A stretch of DNA of 64,000 nt. Source: Emergomyces orientalis (taxonomy: Eukaryota > Ascomycota > Eurotiomycetes > Onygenales > Ajellomycetaceae). The position numbers and the translations under genes are program-made. The notes under the pieces are model-generated. The model did not search any database. It worked only from the letters and a program-made list of their open reading frames with translations, and was not told the origin of the DNA. The DNA is taken from contig MOWL01000051.1 of assembly GCA_002110485.1 (NCBI GenBank), positions 186,001-250,000 of the forward strand. Reading direction: 5' to 3'. Shown piece after piece: positions 1 through 10,600 of the stretch; position 1 is the first letter of the stretch, and each line of letters begins with the position of its first letter.

Positions 1-110
1 CCTCCTTCGCAGCACTACCGGGCCAGTTCTATCCAGGAAAGCGTCTAAGTCTTTCATTACTTGTTCCTGTCCCTCTCTCCTGTCGGCTCTCTCCTTGGGC
101 TGTCCTGATC

Positions 111-2774
111 ATGGCGCCTCTCTCTTGTTTGGCCGGGCCTGACAAGCAGAGCAGGAGCAAGATGGATGTCAGGTCTGCTCTGGATACCCTCTCCGCGCTG
201 GATGCCATCTTTTCAGACAGTGGGTATGAAAGTGGCTCCGTCAGCGACGATGAAGACGACGACGACGGCCAGCTCCCCCCCGAACACTACCTGGCCTTAG
301 CAGAGAGCCTTGATATCGCTCAGCTTCGACAGAAGCGGTACAGCCCCAGAACCCAGGAAAAACTCGATGAGACCCGTGGTTACTGGGAGAGGTAGGCAGT
401 GGCTCATTTGACCCTTAGACTGTGTTATAAGCTCACCAGTGGCGCTGGGCAGGTATTGTCGGCACATCAAGGCTAACGCGGAGCGGCAATGGGATCAGAT
501 CTCTAATTCAGAGGAGACGGTTCGCTTCCTGTATGCATTCTTTAGCTGGCGGTGTGATATCCGTCGTGGCAAGAACAATCGATACTGTCCGGGCATTAAG
601 CGCAAAAGCTCACTGGAGACATTTTGGAAGTGGTGGCACCTTGTCCTCAAACAGGAAACAGCATCGGGACTCAGCAAAGATACAATTGTCAAGATGGAGG
701 ATGTGAGCACCTATACTCTCTCTCCTCGGATCACTAAACCAGAAGCACCACTAATCTCTTGCAGGTTGTTGCACAGGTGGCCACAGAAAAAGACCTGGCT
801 CTTGTTGGGCGGCCAAAGAAGAACATGTATATTGAAGATGTTGCTGAGTTCGCTCAAGTCATTCTCACCACCACTGAGATGACATTTGTCTGCAGTTGAC
901 AGCGCATTCAAATGCTTCTCTTCTTGCAGCTTGCTGCCATCATCGCCAGCCGTCCCTCGGCGATCCTCCATCTTCGGTATCGAGACGTTGTGTTAACCCT
1001 GATCCGAGTTCCAGACGGCGGACGCCCCCGATTGTTCATATTCTTAAAACCAGAGTTTACTAAAAGATTTCTCAGAGATAAGGCACTGTATGTGTTTCTG
1101 ATCCTCGCGGCATGGCCTGGTTGACTGACAGAATTGATAGGAACGAGTTTAAGATTCCGGAAATCATCTTTGACTCAACCCTGGTTCTCAGCCCGCATAT
1201 CTGCCTGCTGACTATGCTCTTTCACATTGGAGGATTCAAGTCAATTTCAACAAGTGGACCAGTGTTGGATTGTGCAGAGAAACTCTACAGCGCCAAAGTG
1301 CTGAATGGCAAGGGACAGCAGCCGCTACTACTAAAGGATGAATTACTAGATAAGTTTGTGTTTTGCCAGACGGAGCCAACATCCACCAGATTTAAAATTT
1401 GCTTGGATCAGAGGATGACTCCATCCATGGTGAGTTCCCGGATGCGCCGAGCTGGTGAGATCATGGGCTTTGAGGAGATCACCCACCTGTACAACCTCCA
1501 GTATGCTGGAGCTAAGGCATTTAACAACAGTGGTAAGAGCCCTCCGTTTTCTTCATGTTGCAGTCATGTTGGAGGGCTAACAATGAACAGAGGAAGTTAC
1601 AGAAGCTCTTCAGAATGTCATGCTCCAGCATGCGGATATTCGCACCTTTGTCAAGCATTATCAGGTGGACGTTGACATTGACGTGCAGGGAATAGTCCGG
1701 AAAACAGGCTCTCAAACAGCATTGGTGCAATTTGCCTGCTCGATGAGTGCATCCATCGACCTCAACCAACTGTATAAGCTCTCTCCAGAAGAATCACGGT
1801 CCCTCAATTACCTTCCAGTTGCCCGTGGCCGTCAGGATACTGTCCAGAAGCGCAAGCGGGAATGGGAGGATTGTGAAGCTGAGTTAGAACATGCCAACAG
1901 GGTATGCAAGACTTCTCTAGGGCACCTTGACGACAGAGTACTCGCTGAGTCCAACCCTGAGGTGCTGGAGAGACTGGAAGTTTTCTGTGATCAGACAGCA
2001 GAAACAAAGTCAGAGCACAACAAGGCTACCCGTGAGTTGCGCAATGAGAAGCAGCAGCAGCGGAACTGACAGATCTGTGAGAACCTTGAGCGCTATAAGA
2101 ATGAGCAGCCTGTGATTGACCTTGAATGACAACTGGCCGGGAAGCTGGTGGATACCAAAGTCATGGACACTTTCGAGCACGAGGCCTTCATGCCTCCCGA
2201 GCATTTAATGTTTGTTGACTGCATGCTGACCATGCCGGGCGCTAATCTTGAAGCGGAATATCAGCGGAGAATCAACACAATCAACACAGGAGTTGCATTC
2301 TGTGGCGTGGAGGAAGGGCGGCCCTCGCGCCGGCCCACGCAGACCCGTGGCAGGCCCGCGGTCGATGATGACCCTTGTCCTCCGACCAAGCGGCAGAGGT
2401 GCTCGGTGAAGGATAACACTGAGGTCCTCTTGCACCAAGCAATGGAGTCTGTGCAGGTCAAGTCTACAGCTGAACAGCCTCAGACCTGCTTTCAGCCTCG
2501 CGTTTGCTTTCTCTGCGTTGGGAATCCTAGTTGCGCGCTGGAGGACCGCATTATGAAATACACAACACCCGGATCGCTTACAAGGCATTTTCTACGAAGA
2601 CATATCAACCCTCCATGGCCGGCCACTGGGGTTGAGTGCAATGTTTGTGAGGGGAAGGTGCTCCCGGCCAAATCTGCTCTTCTAAGCCATGCAGAGGAGG
2701 CCCACGGAACTGTTGTGCAGGGTCGCGCTCGGGAGAAGCTGGCGTTGGAATATCAACAGAGCCTAGAGAACTAG
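111..2774 (+). pseudogene. DUF3435 tyrosine recombinase (Starship-captain family), full length but broken
   Basis: A site-specific tyrosine recombinase of the DUF3435 family, in which intact members move giant Starship elements. Exons join cleanly in one frame: 111-391, 453-702, 765-887, 930-1087, 1132-1531 and 1591 onward, separated by short GT-AG introns. Visible motifs are the first catalytic Arg region (IASRPSAILHLRYRDV, exon 4), the box where family members carry Y-x-L-R (here YNLQYAG, exon 5) and the nucleophile region (MLQHADIRTFVKHY, exon 6). The C-terminus has Cys/His pairs (CFLCVGNPSC and H-x3-H; CNVCEGK) typical of the family. Two in-frame TGA codons (2067-2069 and about 2127) interrupt the last exon; the second copy at 8.0-9.5 kb reads CGA and CAA there. 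The Arg of the Y-x-L-R box is Gln, so the protein would be inactive even if read through. The start is the ATG at 111, preceded by C/T-rich sequence. Confidence 0.85.
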
Positions 2775-2941
2775 TTTTGTACAGTACAATAGAGATATAT
2801 ATATATAATAAAAGAAGTTGCAGTTCTCACAAATCATGTCCATCCTCACTCTTACTCAAATGCATGCTATATCAAAACACAAACAAAAAGTAAGTCACAC
2901 TACAATATGCTATCAACATATACACTGAATCTGCATTAGTT
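1320..2941 (+). repeat. Segmental direct repeat, copy A (copy B at 7998-9602)
   Basis: This stretch, from the middle of DUF3435 exon 5 through its 3' untranslated region, is repeated in the same orientation at about 7998-9602. Similarity covers exons, the intron and the AT-rich 3' flank. It stops at the word gcattagtt, which already contains the stop codon of the convergent FunK1 gene. Intron retention shows DNA-level duplication, not retroposition. Confidence 0.85.
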
Positions 2942-5284
2942 TACAATGTTTGGGTTATTTTCCGCATCTTGAAGCGTTTCAATCATGTTCCGGGATAGAT
3001 TGGAATTTTCTTTCTTCCACCGTCCGCCGTTTGGAAAGACAAGCCGTCGTAAACAGTTGACACAAGAGATCAAGGACTGATAGCTCAGTGTGAAATAGTC
3101 TCCAGTAATTCTAAGAAAGTCACTCTCCTCACTTATCACTCCTTGCTTTGCAGCCGCCAGCTCTTCAGTACTCATATAATTCCATTTCTCAAACCGCTCG
3201 ACAGTGCTTCCCTTCCCTGGGCCGTCATAGTGAATGCATATCCAGAACAGGACCCAGAAGAACGACTCCAGATCATGCATGAAACAATGCTTTTCGCCGT
3301 ACAAGACACCGATGGCCATGAATGCCCTGGTGCCCGTCTTGCCCCGTGTGCCGGAAGATGCATCCCGTTGTACCCTGATTGCCAGGTCAAGGTCGATCAG
3401 AAAGGCAGGCCATGATGGGTTGTCCTTGTCTTCGTTCACCATCAGGTTCCGGGGGGAAACGTCGCATTGGATGAGGCCAGCCTCGTCATGGAGTGACATG
3501 TATCCTTCAATACAGCCGGCCAGCGCAGCGAGCAGAACGGCCTTCGAGCTACTCTGGTAGATTGGTTTCCCGTAGTCCCGGATAACGACGCGGCGGTGCA
3601 CTCGGTTTAATTGGGTTGAGCCACCGGCAGGTTTGGACGGAGAACTTGACTGGGTACGTTTGCTTGGGGGAGGAGGAAGCGCTGTGTCCACGCAGTCAGA
3701 GGATCGCTTCTGGCCGGCAGTGCTGCCCTGGCTCTTTTGTCCTCTTTGAGACCTACTACGCCGCACTGTCGCCTTAAAGCCACCCTTCTCATATTTCGTC
3801 GGAATACTGAGGCCCTTTCGGATAGCCAAGACATCATCAACCTTGCCGTCAATGTGAACGGTTTCGTGGTGATAGTGCCTCACCACATTGTTGACCCCCT
3901 TCGCCATCGCTTCTCGCAACAACTCTCCTTCCTCAGTGCGTTCCGGATACTGCCAGGAGTCCTTGACAACCAGCGGCGTCCGTGATTTGTCAGTCTCACA
4001 GTGTGCCTTCCAGCAGGTTGTGGCTCGCCCGGCGACGCAGCGTGCTCGTCCAACAATCCCGTCGATGATCAGCCGTTCCTTCGTACCGTCTTTCTCAATC
4101 TCGATATACCGTTCGGTCCCGGTCGTGACGATGGTGGGATCAAACCCAAGTTGCTCCCGGCTCATCAGGAGGAATCCAAGGACAACAGAAACAAATTGAA
4201 GGCCGTCCTGGTTGATGTTGAACTCCTCCGACGCGATCCCGCCCAGGCGGTCAAAGTTCCATAGTCGCAGGAATGGCCCGCAGAGGGTGAACCCGAGCAC
4301 GAAACAACGGGTGTCCTGCGCAGCAAGGACCTCTCGGGCGTACCTGCCAAAATCAAACCATGCACCGGATTTCCTGTCGTATTTCGGGTCGTTCTTCAAC
4401 TCCCCTGGCACCAGAATCTGCGACCAGTGGCATCTGGAGTCCTCTGTGGCCGTCAGATCATCGACAAAGCCGATATCAAGCTTTCTCTCCGTGACAGACC
4501 CCTGTAGTGGCTGGCTTGGCTGTGCGAGAGGTCTGCGGTCGATTTTCGGGGACGGCTCTTGTGCTTCGGCTAATCGTACGAGCTCAGCGATGATGTTAGC
4601 CAGCCATCCCAGAACGTCTTTTTCTGCCGCAAGTTCAGGCCAGCCCCGCCAGCCATCCTCTTCACCGTAAAGTGGGTTGTCTCCCCTCTTGCACCCTTCC
4701 AACACCGCTTGTGAAGCTGCAGTGAGTTGTGGAATGTTTCCAAAGTACGCGTCAAAGAACCCAGGGATATCGACGTGTATCTCTCCAAGCTCCTCCTTCA
4801 GCACAGCATCAACGTGTTTTCGATATTCTGTAGAGTTGACGAAACTGCTGGTGTTGCGCAGCCAGGGAGTTTGTGGAATGGATGAAACGGTTCGGGGCGG
4901 AGGGGTTGCTCGCGAGACGGTGGTGATGAGGTCGAGGACAGCTTTCCAGATATCGACATTGGTCGCCTTTTGGATTTTAAGTCGTACTAGTGTGCGGTAG
5001 TGTTCGTAGCTGAAGTCGCCATCTTGAAGGCAGGTGAACAACCTTGACAGCTCAGATGCCACATTTTTATTGCTTGCTGGAAAACGAAGGTTGAATGCGG
5101 CTTCCTCCCCCATCAAGGTGGTGAGAAGCTTTGATATTGCCCTTTGACAGATTGCATCTTGAGGGTCAGTGGTAGCATTATATGCTTGTTCTGCCTCTTG
5201 AAGTAGATCTTGTAATCGGTATAGTGAGTCGCTTAGAGGATGGTTTGCGATGATATCACAATCGTGGTCCGAAAGCTCAGCCAT
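2936..5284 (-). CDS. FunK1 fungal-type protein kinase with an upstream nuclease-like GELK motif
   Basis: Single-exon protein of about 782 aa if translation starts at the ATG at 5284 (an in-frame ATG at 5323 gives 795). The C-terminal half is a FunK1 (fungal-type protein kinase) domain. A catalytic-loop equivalent CDVSPRN lies near residue 608, a metal-binding DLDLA near 632 and the family signature HDLESFFWVLFW near 672. The usual HRD is changed to QCD but the Asp is kept. Near residues 270-295 the N-terminal half has LDIGF followed by VPGELK, the D...(E)xK spacing of PD-(D/E)XK nucleases; this is my reading of the motif, not an established call for this protein. A low-complexity, basic Ser/Pro/Gln-rich linker sits near residues 515-555. 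The gene is convergent with the DUF3435 gene and its stop lies inside the duplicated segment. The frame is open, so it may be functional; substrate unknown. Confidence 0.85.
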   Translation of the reverse strand: MAELSDHDCDIIANHPLSDSLYRLQDLLQEAEQAYNATTDPQDAICQRAISKLLTTLMGEEAAFNLRFPASNKNVASELSRLFTCLQDGDFSYEHYRTLVRLKIQKATNVDIWKAVLDLITTVSRATPPPRTVSSIPQTPWLRNTSSFVNSTEYRKHVDAVLKEELGEIHVDIPGFFDAYFGNIPQLTAASQAVLEGCKRGDNPLYGEEDGWRGWPELAAEKDVLGWLANIIAELVRLAEAQEPSPKIDRRPLAQPSQPLQGSVTERKLDIGFVDDLTATEDSRCHWSQILVPGELKNDPKYDRKSGAWFDFGRYAREVLAAQDTRCFVLGFTLCGPFLRLWNFDRLGGIASEEFNINQDGLQFVSVVLGFLLMSREQLGFDPTIVTTGTERYIEIEKDGTKERLIIDGIVGRARCVAGRATTCWKAHCETDKSRTPLVVKDSWQYPERTEEGELLREAMAKGVNNVVRHYHHETVHIDGKVDDVLAIRKGLSIPTKYEKGGFKATVRRSRSQRGQKSQGSTAGQKRSSDCVDTALPPPPSKRTQSSSPSKPAGGSTQLNRVHRRVVIRDYGKPIYQSSSKAVLLAALAGCIEGYMSLHDEAGLIQCDVSPRNLMVNEDKDNPSWPAFLIDLDLAIRVQRDASSGTRGKTGTRAFMAIGVLYGEKHCFMHDLESFFWVLFWICIHYDGPGKGSTVERFEKWNYMSTEELAAAKQGVISEESDFLRITGDYFTLSYQSLISCVNCLRRLVFPNGGRWKKENSNLSRNMIETLQDAENNPNIVN

Positions 5285-5683
5285 ATATGATGAATGAGAA
5301 GCAAACTGCAGAATTGTTAGCAAGTTATGATGTATGATATCTGCGAGAGAAGATAGCTCGCTGGGAACAAATGCTGGTATATATAATCAAGGGAGGATTA
5401 TGGCCAGAGGGTTGATCCGGCTTGGCTTTGATGCAGTACGTGAATGAAAGAACGAATAGAGCCGCCAAGCAATGAACTGGGTGGAGATTAATTCTATTCG
5501 ATCGCGACAGGAATGGTAATCAGCGCGAACAAAATAGGGGGATTGAAATCATATTTGAGAACATCGGCTATTCTCATTTAGGATTAATGTTGGCCAACCT
5601 TGGAAACCAACCCGTTGTGTTGCAGATGCGGTTAGAGTCACGGTCCGACATGAGCCAATGATAACGCAAAGCACAACAGTTGG
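5285..5683. other. Upstream region of the FunK1 gene, no gene seen
   Basis: About 400 bp between the FunK1 start and the next FunK1 relic. No plausible ORF. A TATA-like tatata stretch near 5380 on the promoter side of FunK1 is the only candidate signal. Confidence 0.4.
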
Positions 5684-5956
5684 TCAACCAGCTGTAGGGC
5701 GAGAGGTAGCAAGCGAATCATGATTGGAAGATCTCCATCTTCTCTTACTACCTCTGTCCTCTCCTTCGCTTCTATCTGAATTGGTTAGGGGATGGTTCTT
5801 GATAATGTTGCGATCTTCTTGTGAAAGTCCCGCCACTTTGATGGTATAAAAGACCCTTAAGTTAGTGCGAGGAATTGCAAAGAGAGGGAAAGTTACAGAG
5901 TGGTATGCTAATTTTACCACCAAACATTTTCTTGGCCAAAACAAATGACTAAGCAT
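5684..5956 (-). pseudogene. FunK1 N-terminal relic
   Basis: The minus-strand frame contains VAGLSQEDRNIIKNHPLTNS, which aligns with the first residues of the neighbouring FunK1 protein (MAELSDHDCDIIANHPLSDS). The position of the initiator Met is a Val (GTG) here, and similarity is lost after about 20 residues. This is therefore the left-over 5' end of a second FunK1 gene in the same orientation, directly upstream of the complete one. Only a short match supports it, but both its position and its orientation fit a decayed tandem duplicate. Confidence 0.6.
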
Positions 5957-5959
5957 GGA

Positions 5960-6245
5960 GCTTAATTGATTTTTGATTTGATTGGTTTATTCCACTGACC
6001 CTCCCTATTCGGGTTATCTTTGGACGTATTCAATTACATGTACGAGCTTACTGTCTCCCCAACACAAAGGAAAATACATAAACTGCAGCCCGAAAGCACT
6101 GGTATTCGCTCTCTTGACGCAGGGGCCTCCTTGGATATTTCCAACCAGGGTCAGTGACCGCAAGATTGCCACTTTTTGGCCCCGCGATCGAAAGCGCAGC
6201 GTGGTCACCCTACATACCTCAATAGTATAGGGGCCATTTACTCTT
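5960..6245 (-). repeat. Dispersed repeat with TCAA-rich tail, copy 1
   Basis: Read on the minus strand, this runs from taagagtaaatggccccta through ggccaaaaagtgg and ggaaatatccaaggaggccc to a tail of the form aataaaccaatcaaatcaaa. The same modules in the same order occur on the plus strand at about 17835-18085. The simple-repeat tail suggests a non-LTR or SINE-like element, but no coding sequence or pol III boxes were recognised. The copies are diverged, so the element is old. Confidence 0.65.
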
Positions 6246-7055
6246 AAATGCGGTCATTCTTATCATTCAAAAGATATGATAATTTTTACTGTACTGTACA
6301 GTACACTCTAGGAAATTCTCTGAGTTCAGTCTGGATTCATATTGAGGTCAGCTCAGAAAGAGCCAATTTTGCATTTACCATCTTATGCTATTAATGGAAC
6401 TATTCAAAACAATGCAGGAGCGGCGTAATGAACATGAGTAACGCACCTTGATTTTGATGGCGGGCCATGATGACAGGAAGGAGGAGGGTAGGAGGTGGTT
6501 TTAAGTTGCTGCAGAACAGAGGATTGTGTTGACACTGTGGGACCCTTTGAGCGGGAAGATGGTAAGTTACCGAGAGCCAATCATTGGGCGGAATTCTACA
6601 ATGAAACACTAATATCCCAGGTGGTAATTTTAAATATGGTCCAGTTGTATCACGTGCCCCACATTACCAACTGCATTAGCCCTGCTCCCTGGAGTCTTCT
6701 TTAATCGCCAGAGAAAGCCTAGTGTAATTTTGACCAGTCATTGAAAGAAGGACTAGTGCGACTGAATCATATGATGTATTTTTGACTGTTATCGTAACCC
6801 TGTGCGCTATGCCCCTCACCTTCCCCCTCACCCTCTCCTCGCCATTAATTCCCAAATGACCCTGATGGTCAAGGTTGCACATCCACTCTGTGTTACAACG
6901 ATCACCAAAAATAGTTACTACAGGCCGACTTTATGCCGATGGGCGGGGTAAATGACATAACCTGTTCACGTAAGTCTACCAAAACTCGCGTGTATTTAAT
7001 GGCCCATCCCCATTACCTTCCACTACATTACACATATATTTCACGCGCTGCAGCA
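6246..7055. other. Intergenic, no gene recognised
   Basis: Mixed-composition sequence with only short overlapping ORFs on both strands and no recognisable protein similarity. It leads into the promoter of the gene starting at 7056, with tacattacacatatat near 7024 as the best TATA-like candidate. Confidence 0.4.
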
Positions 7056-7976
7056 ATGGAACGTCGCATCGCCACCGAACCATGCTCCCTGACTGGAGTA
7101 GATTCCGACAACAAACACCTTCCCAAGGTCAATGAAAAGGTCAAACAATTGAAGGTGGATGACTTGACACAAACCGACAAAGACAACTTGAAGAGTCGTT
7201 TAAGTTTCGTTTGGAAGGAGTCCGACGAACATTCCCTGAGACAGGGAACATCGGTGACTACATGGCGACAGAACCGAGCCCGTCGAACGTATAGAGCTAT
7301 TCAAGAGGCTGACAATCATTTATTTCTCGCTGTTTTATTGGCAATACCACCAACTGAATGTGGGAAAACACATTTTGACAACAAGACAGAGTATTTGCTC
7401 AGCTTGGAGATTACAGATCATATCATATGGAGCTGAGTCTCGCGACAAAGCGGTTTTTCGAGTCAACCGCTGCAGAACAAGGCTTGGTTGGTAACAACCG
7501 TTATCAGACCTTCATGAAGGCTCTGTTCCCTCAGGGTTTGTCCTTTGATTCAATTAAATTTAACGTTTTGATGCTGATTTCTTAAATAGAAGAACGCCGA
7601 CGTGAGCAAGAATACGCCCCTTTTTGCGTGATGATGCTGATATCAGATAGAAATCAAGTTTGCATATTCGCTAATTCGACCGGACGACATCCCGTCTTTC
7701 ATTCAGACAGTGCTGGAAGGCATACATAGTAGCAAACAATGGACGACAGAGCGAATGCAGGGTGGGAAAACATCTGGCTGTGTGACAATATTTATCCCAA
7801 CAGGCGAGGAGGACGGGTCGTGTAACATTGTCATTGATCTTCAGTACTATGAACGGGAAACGGTAGAAAATCAAGTGCGGGCCATAATAGACCGAATATA
7901 TGAGAATGATGAGCTTAAGAGGGCATTCGGCTTGCGCGGATCGATTACCTTTGAGAGCCTCCTCCTTTTCAGATGA
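7056..7976 (+). CDS. Orphan four-exon gene, function unknown
   Basis: The likely start is the ATG at 7056 (MERRIATEPC). Exon 1 runs to somewhere near 7330-7365 (donor uncertain). Exon 2 is about 7401-7535 (LGDYRSYHMELSLATKRF ... FMKALFPQ). Exon 3 is a 12-nt micro-exon at 7590-7601 and exon 4 is 7651-7976, ending at TGA. The introns at 7536-7589 and 7602-7650 have good GT and AG borders, and the joined frame is continuous across exons 2-4 (PQEERRQIKFAY). Exon 4 has alternating polar and hydrophobic segments (SGCVTIFIPTGEEDGSCNIV) compatible with a small folded alpha/beta domain. I do not recognise the family. The gene ends 22 bp before the second DUF3435 copy begins, so the duplication junction lies in its 3' flank. 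An alternative is two unrelated short ORFs. Confidence 0.5.
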
Positions 7977-7997
7977 CATTACGACCCAGATGCCGGC

Positions 7998-9497
7998 CAC
8001 AGCGCTGCTACTAAAGGATGAATTACTAGATAAGTTTGTGTTTTGCCAGACGGAGCTGACATCCACTGGATTTAAAATTTGCCTGGATCAGAGGATGACT
8101 GCATCCATGGTGAGTTCCCGGATGCGCCGAGCCGGTGAGATCACGGGCTTTGAGGAGGTCGCCCACCCGTACAACCTCTGCTATGCTGGAGCGAAGGCAT
8201 TTAACAACAGCGGTAAGTACCCCTCCATTTTCTTCATGTTTCAGTCATGTCGGAAGGCTAATGATGAACAGAGGAAGTTACAGAGGCTCTTCAGAATGTC
8301 ATGCTTCAACACGCGGATATTCGCACCTTCGTCAAGCATTATCAGGTGGACGTCGACGTTGACGCGCAGGGAATAGTCCGGAAAACAGGCTCCCAAACAG
8401 CATTGGTGCGATTTGCCTGCTCGATGAGTGCATCCATCAACCCCAACCGACCGTATAAGCTCTCTCCAGAAGAATCATGGTCCCTCAATTACCTTCCAGT
8501 TGTCCGTGGCCGTCAGGATACTGTCCAGAAGCGCAAGCGGGAATGGGAGGATTGTGAAGCCGAGTTAGAACGTGCCAACAAGATGTGCAAGACTGCTTTA
8601 GAGCATCTTGACAATAGAGTACTCGCCGAGTCCAACCCCAAGGTGCTGGAGAGACTGGAGGTTTTCCATGATCAGACAGCAGAAGCAAAGTCGGTGTACA
8701 ACAAGACTACCTGTGAGTTGCGCAACAAGAAGCAGTGGCAGCAGAACCGACAGATCCGTGAGAACCTTGAGCACTATAAGAATGAGCAGCCTGTGATTGA
8801 CCTTGAACAACAACTGGCCGGGAAGCTGGTGAATACCAAAGTCATGGACACTTTCAAGCACGAGGCCTTCATGCCTCCGGAGCACTTGATGTTTGTTGAC
8901 TGCATGCTGACCATGCCGGGCGCTAGTCTTGAAGCGGAATATCAGCGGAGGATCAACACAATCAACGCAGGGGTCGCATTCTGTGGCGTGGAGGAAGGGC
9001 GGCCCGCGCGCCGGCCCGCGGTCGATGATGACCCTTATCCTCCGACCAAGCGGCAGAGGTGCTTGGTAAAGGATTTACCCGAGGTCCTCTTGCACCAAGC
9101 AATGGAGTCTGTGCAGGCCAAGCCTACAGCTGAACAGCCTCAGGCCTGCTTTCAGCCTCGCGTTTGCTTTCTCTGCGTTGGGAATCCTAGTTGCTCGCTG
9201 AATGCCCTCATTAAAAAATACGCAACGTCCGGATCACTTACAAGGCATTTTCTACGAAGGCATATCAACCCTCCATGGCCAGCCGCTGGAGTTGAGTGCA
9301 ATGTTTGCGAGGAGAAGATGCTCCTGGCCAAATCTGTTCTTCTCAACCATGCAGAGGACGCCCATGGAACTGTTGTGCAGGGTCGCGCTCGGGAGAAACT
9401 GGCGTTAGAATATCAACAGAGCCTAGAGAACTACTTTTGTAGTATAGATATATGTATATATATATGTAATAAAAGGAGTTGCAGTCCTCACACATAA
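7998..9497 (+). pseudogene. DUF3435 tyrosine recombinase, 5'-truncated second copy
   Basis: This copy begins abruptly within the sequence matching exon 5 of the first copy and lacks everything upstream. An intron at about 8212-8270 keeps its GT-AG borders. The following exon (ORF 8301-9497) is open where the first copy has two TGA codons. The family stop codon has changed from TAG to TAC, so the ORF reads on into the 3' untranslated region. The conserved Arg of the Y-x-L-R box is Cys here (YNLCYAG), against Gln in the first copy. The nucleophile region (DIRTFVKHYQ) and the terminal Cys/His pairs (CFLCVGNPSC, CNVCEEK) are kept. Without the N-terminal half it cannot be an active recombinase, although a C-terminal protein could be made. 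Confidence 0.85.
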
Positions 9498-9873
9498 TGG
9501 CCATGCTCACTTACTCAAACGCATGCTATATCAAAACACAAATGAAATGCAAGTCAGGCTACATTGCTCTATCAACATATACACTGAATCCGCATTAGTT
9601 CGCATCCCTCCACTAATACTCTTGCTACAAAATGCCGAAAAACCTAAGTCACCATCTAGAACTATTTGCCATAATCATGGATTCTGTGTCTCTGATCCCA
9701 AGAAGGCGGCGTGCGCGAATGGCGGTTGCATTATACTCCGATGAAAAGCAAGCAAAAGTTGAGAATTTCATCTATTTATATTTGGCCATTCTATGCGCGC
9801 TGCACTCAACCAGTCAATGAAGTCCCCATCATCATCAACTCATTTTATTTCACAAAATATGATTAATCTCACT

Positions 9874-10300
9874 GTGATCCATTGTATCTTGAAAATGGGC
9901 ATCTTGTAGTTCTTGAATAATGAGTGGTTGCTGCTGGAGTTCCTTCCTACGCGAGGTGTCCAGATCTGGCCACACAGATCGTTTAGATGAAGTTAATCAG
10001 CCCGCCGAATAATGAAGCCATTCCATTTTTATATTAGCAAATGCGGACACGTGTCACTAAATTATTAGTTTAGATATGAAAACATGAACTTGAAACCACA
10101 CTAAGCTCTTTTTGGAAAGTAAATCTAGCCTAGGCTTTTCATACCATTGCGACCCATCGTGTTTTGAAACTGGGCGATTGTAGTTGTTGAACTAATGTCC
10201 GGGTAGCAGGGGTGTTCAGGGCCGATCATTTTGAAAGTTAATCAACCCCACTGAAAAATGAAGCCATTCCATTTCTATATTAGCAAATGCAAGCATCACT
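9874..10300. repeat. Diverged direct repeat (about 275 bp spacing)
   Basis: Two same-orientation copies, 9874-10058 and 10149-10300, share words such as aatgaagccattccattt and tatattagcaaatgc. Both run from a cc-at-tgt/gtt-ttgaaa start to the caaatgc end. No ORF or terminal inverted repeat was seen, and the origin is unknown. Confidence 0.7.
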
Positions 10301-10456
10301 CAGCAGGCCAACACGCCAAAAACATCTCGAGAGCGAGCTATTGACAATTACTTGTTTACAAAGAAAGCATGTGTTCACCCTAATATTTCTAGCCACCATG
10401 CAATTGAGAGTACCCCTGCCACAAGAAATTTCTTAGAATTAACTTTTAGAGAATTG

Positions 10457-10600
10457 GCTTGCAGATCCTTTTGACATGCAGATCTTTTTAACTTGCAGAT
10501 CCTTTTTTGCTTTTTTAATAGTTAATTTAAGCTTGCAGATATTTTTTCATGGCTCTGTTTCTTTCTATCTTTTTACGCTTGCAGTTGTTTTAAGCTTGCC
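10457..10600. repeat. Cluster of cttgcagat words in T-rich DNA
   Basis: The word gcttgcagat or acttgcagat followed by a T-tract appears four to five times in 145 bp (near 10457, 10475, 10491, 10530 and, shortened, 10577). It resembles repeated polypyrimidine/CAG splice-acceptor strings but is not linked to any exon. The flanks 9602-9873 and 10600-11180 hold no gene that I can support. Confidence 0.55.

Noticed and set aside
1..9602. A complete active Starship element
   Set aside because: Captain copies are broken, no target-site repeats or second edge can be shown, and typical cargo is not demonstrated in order.
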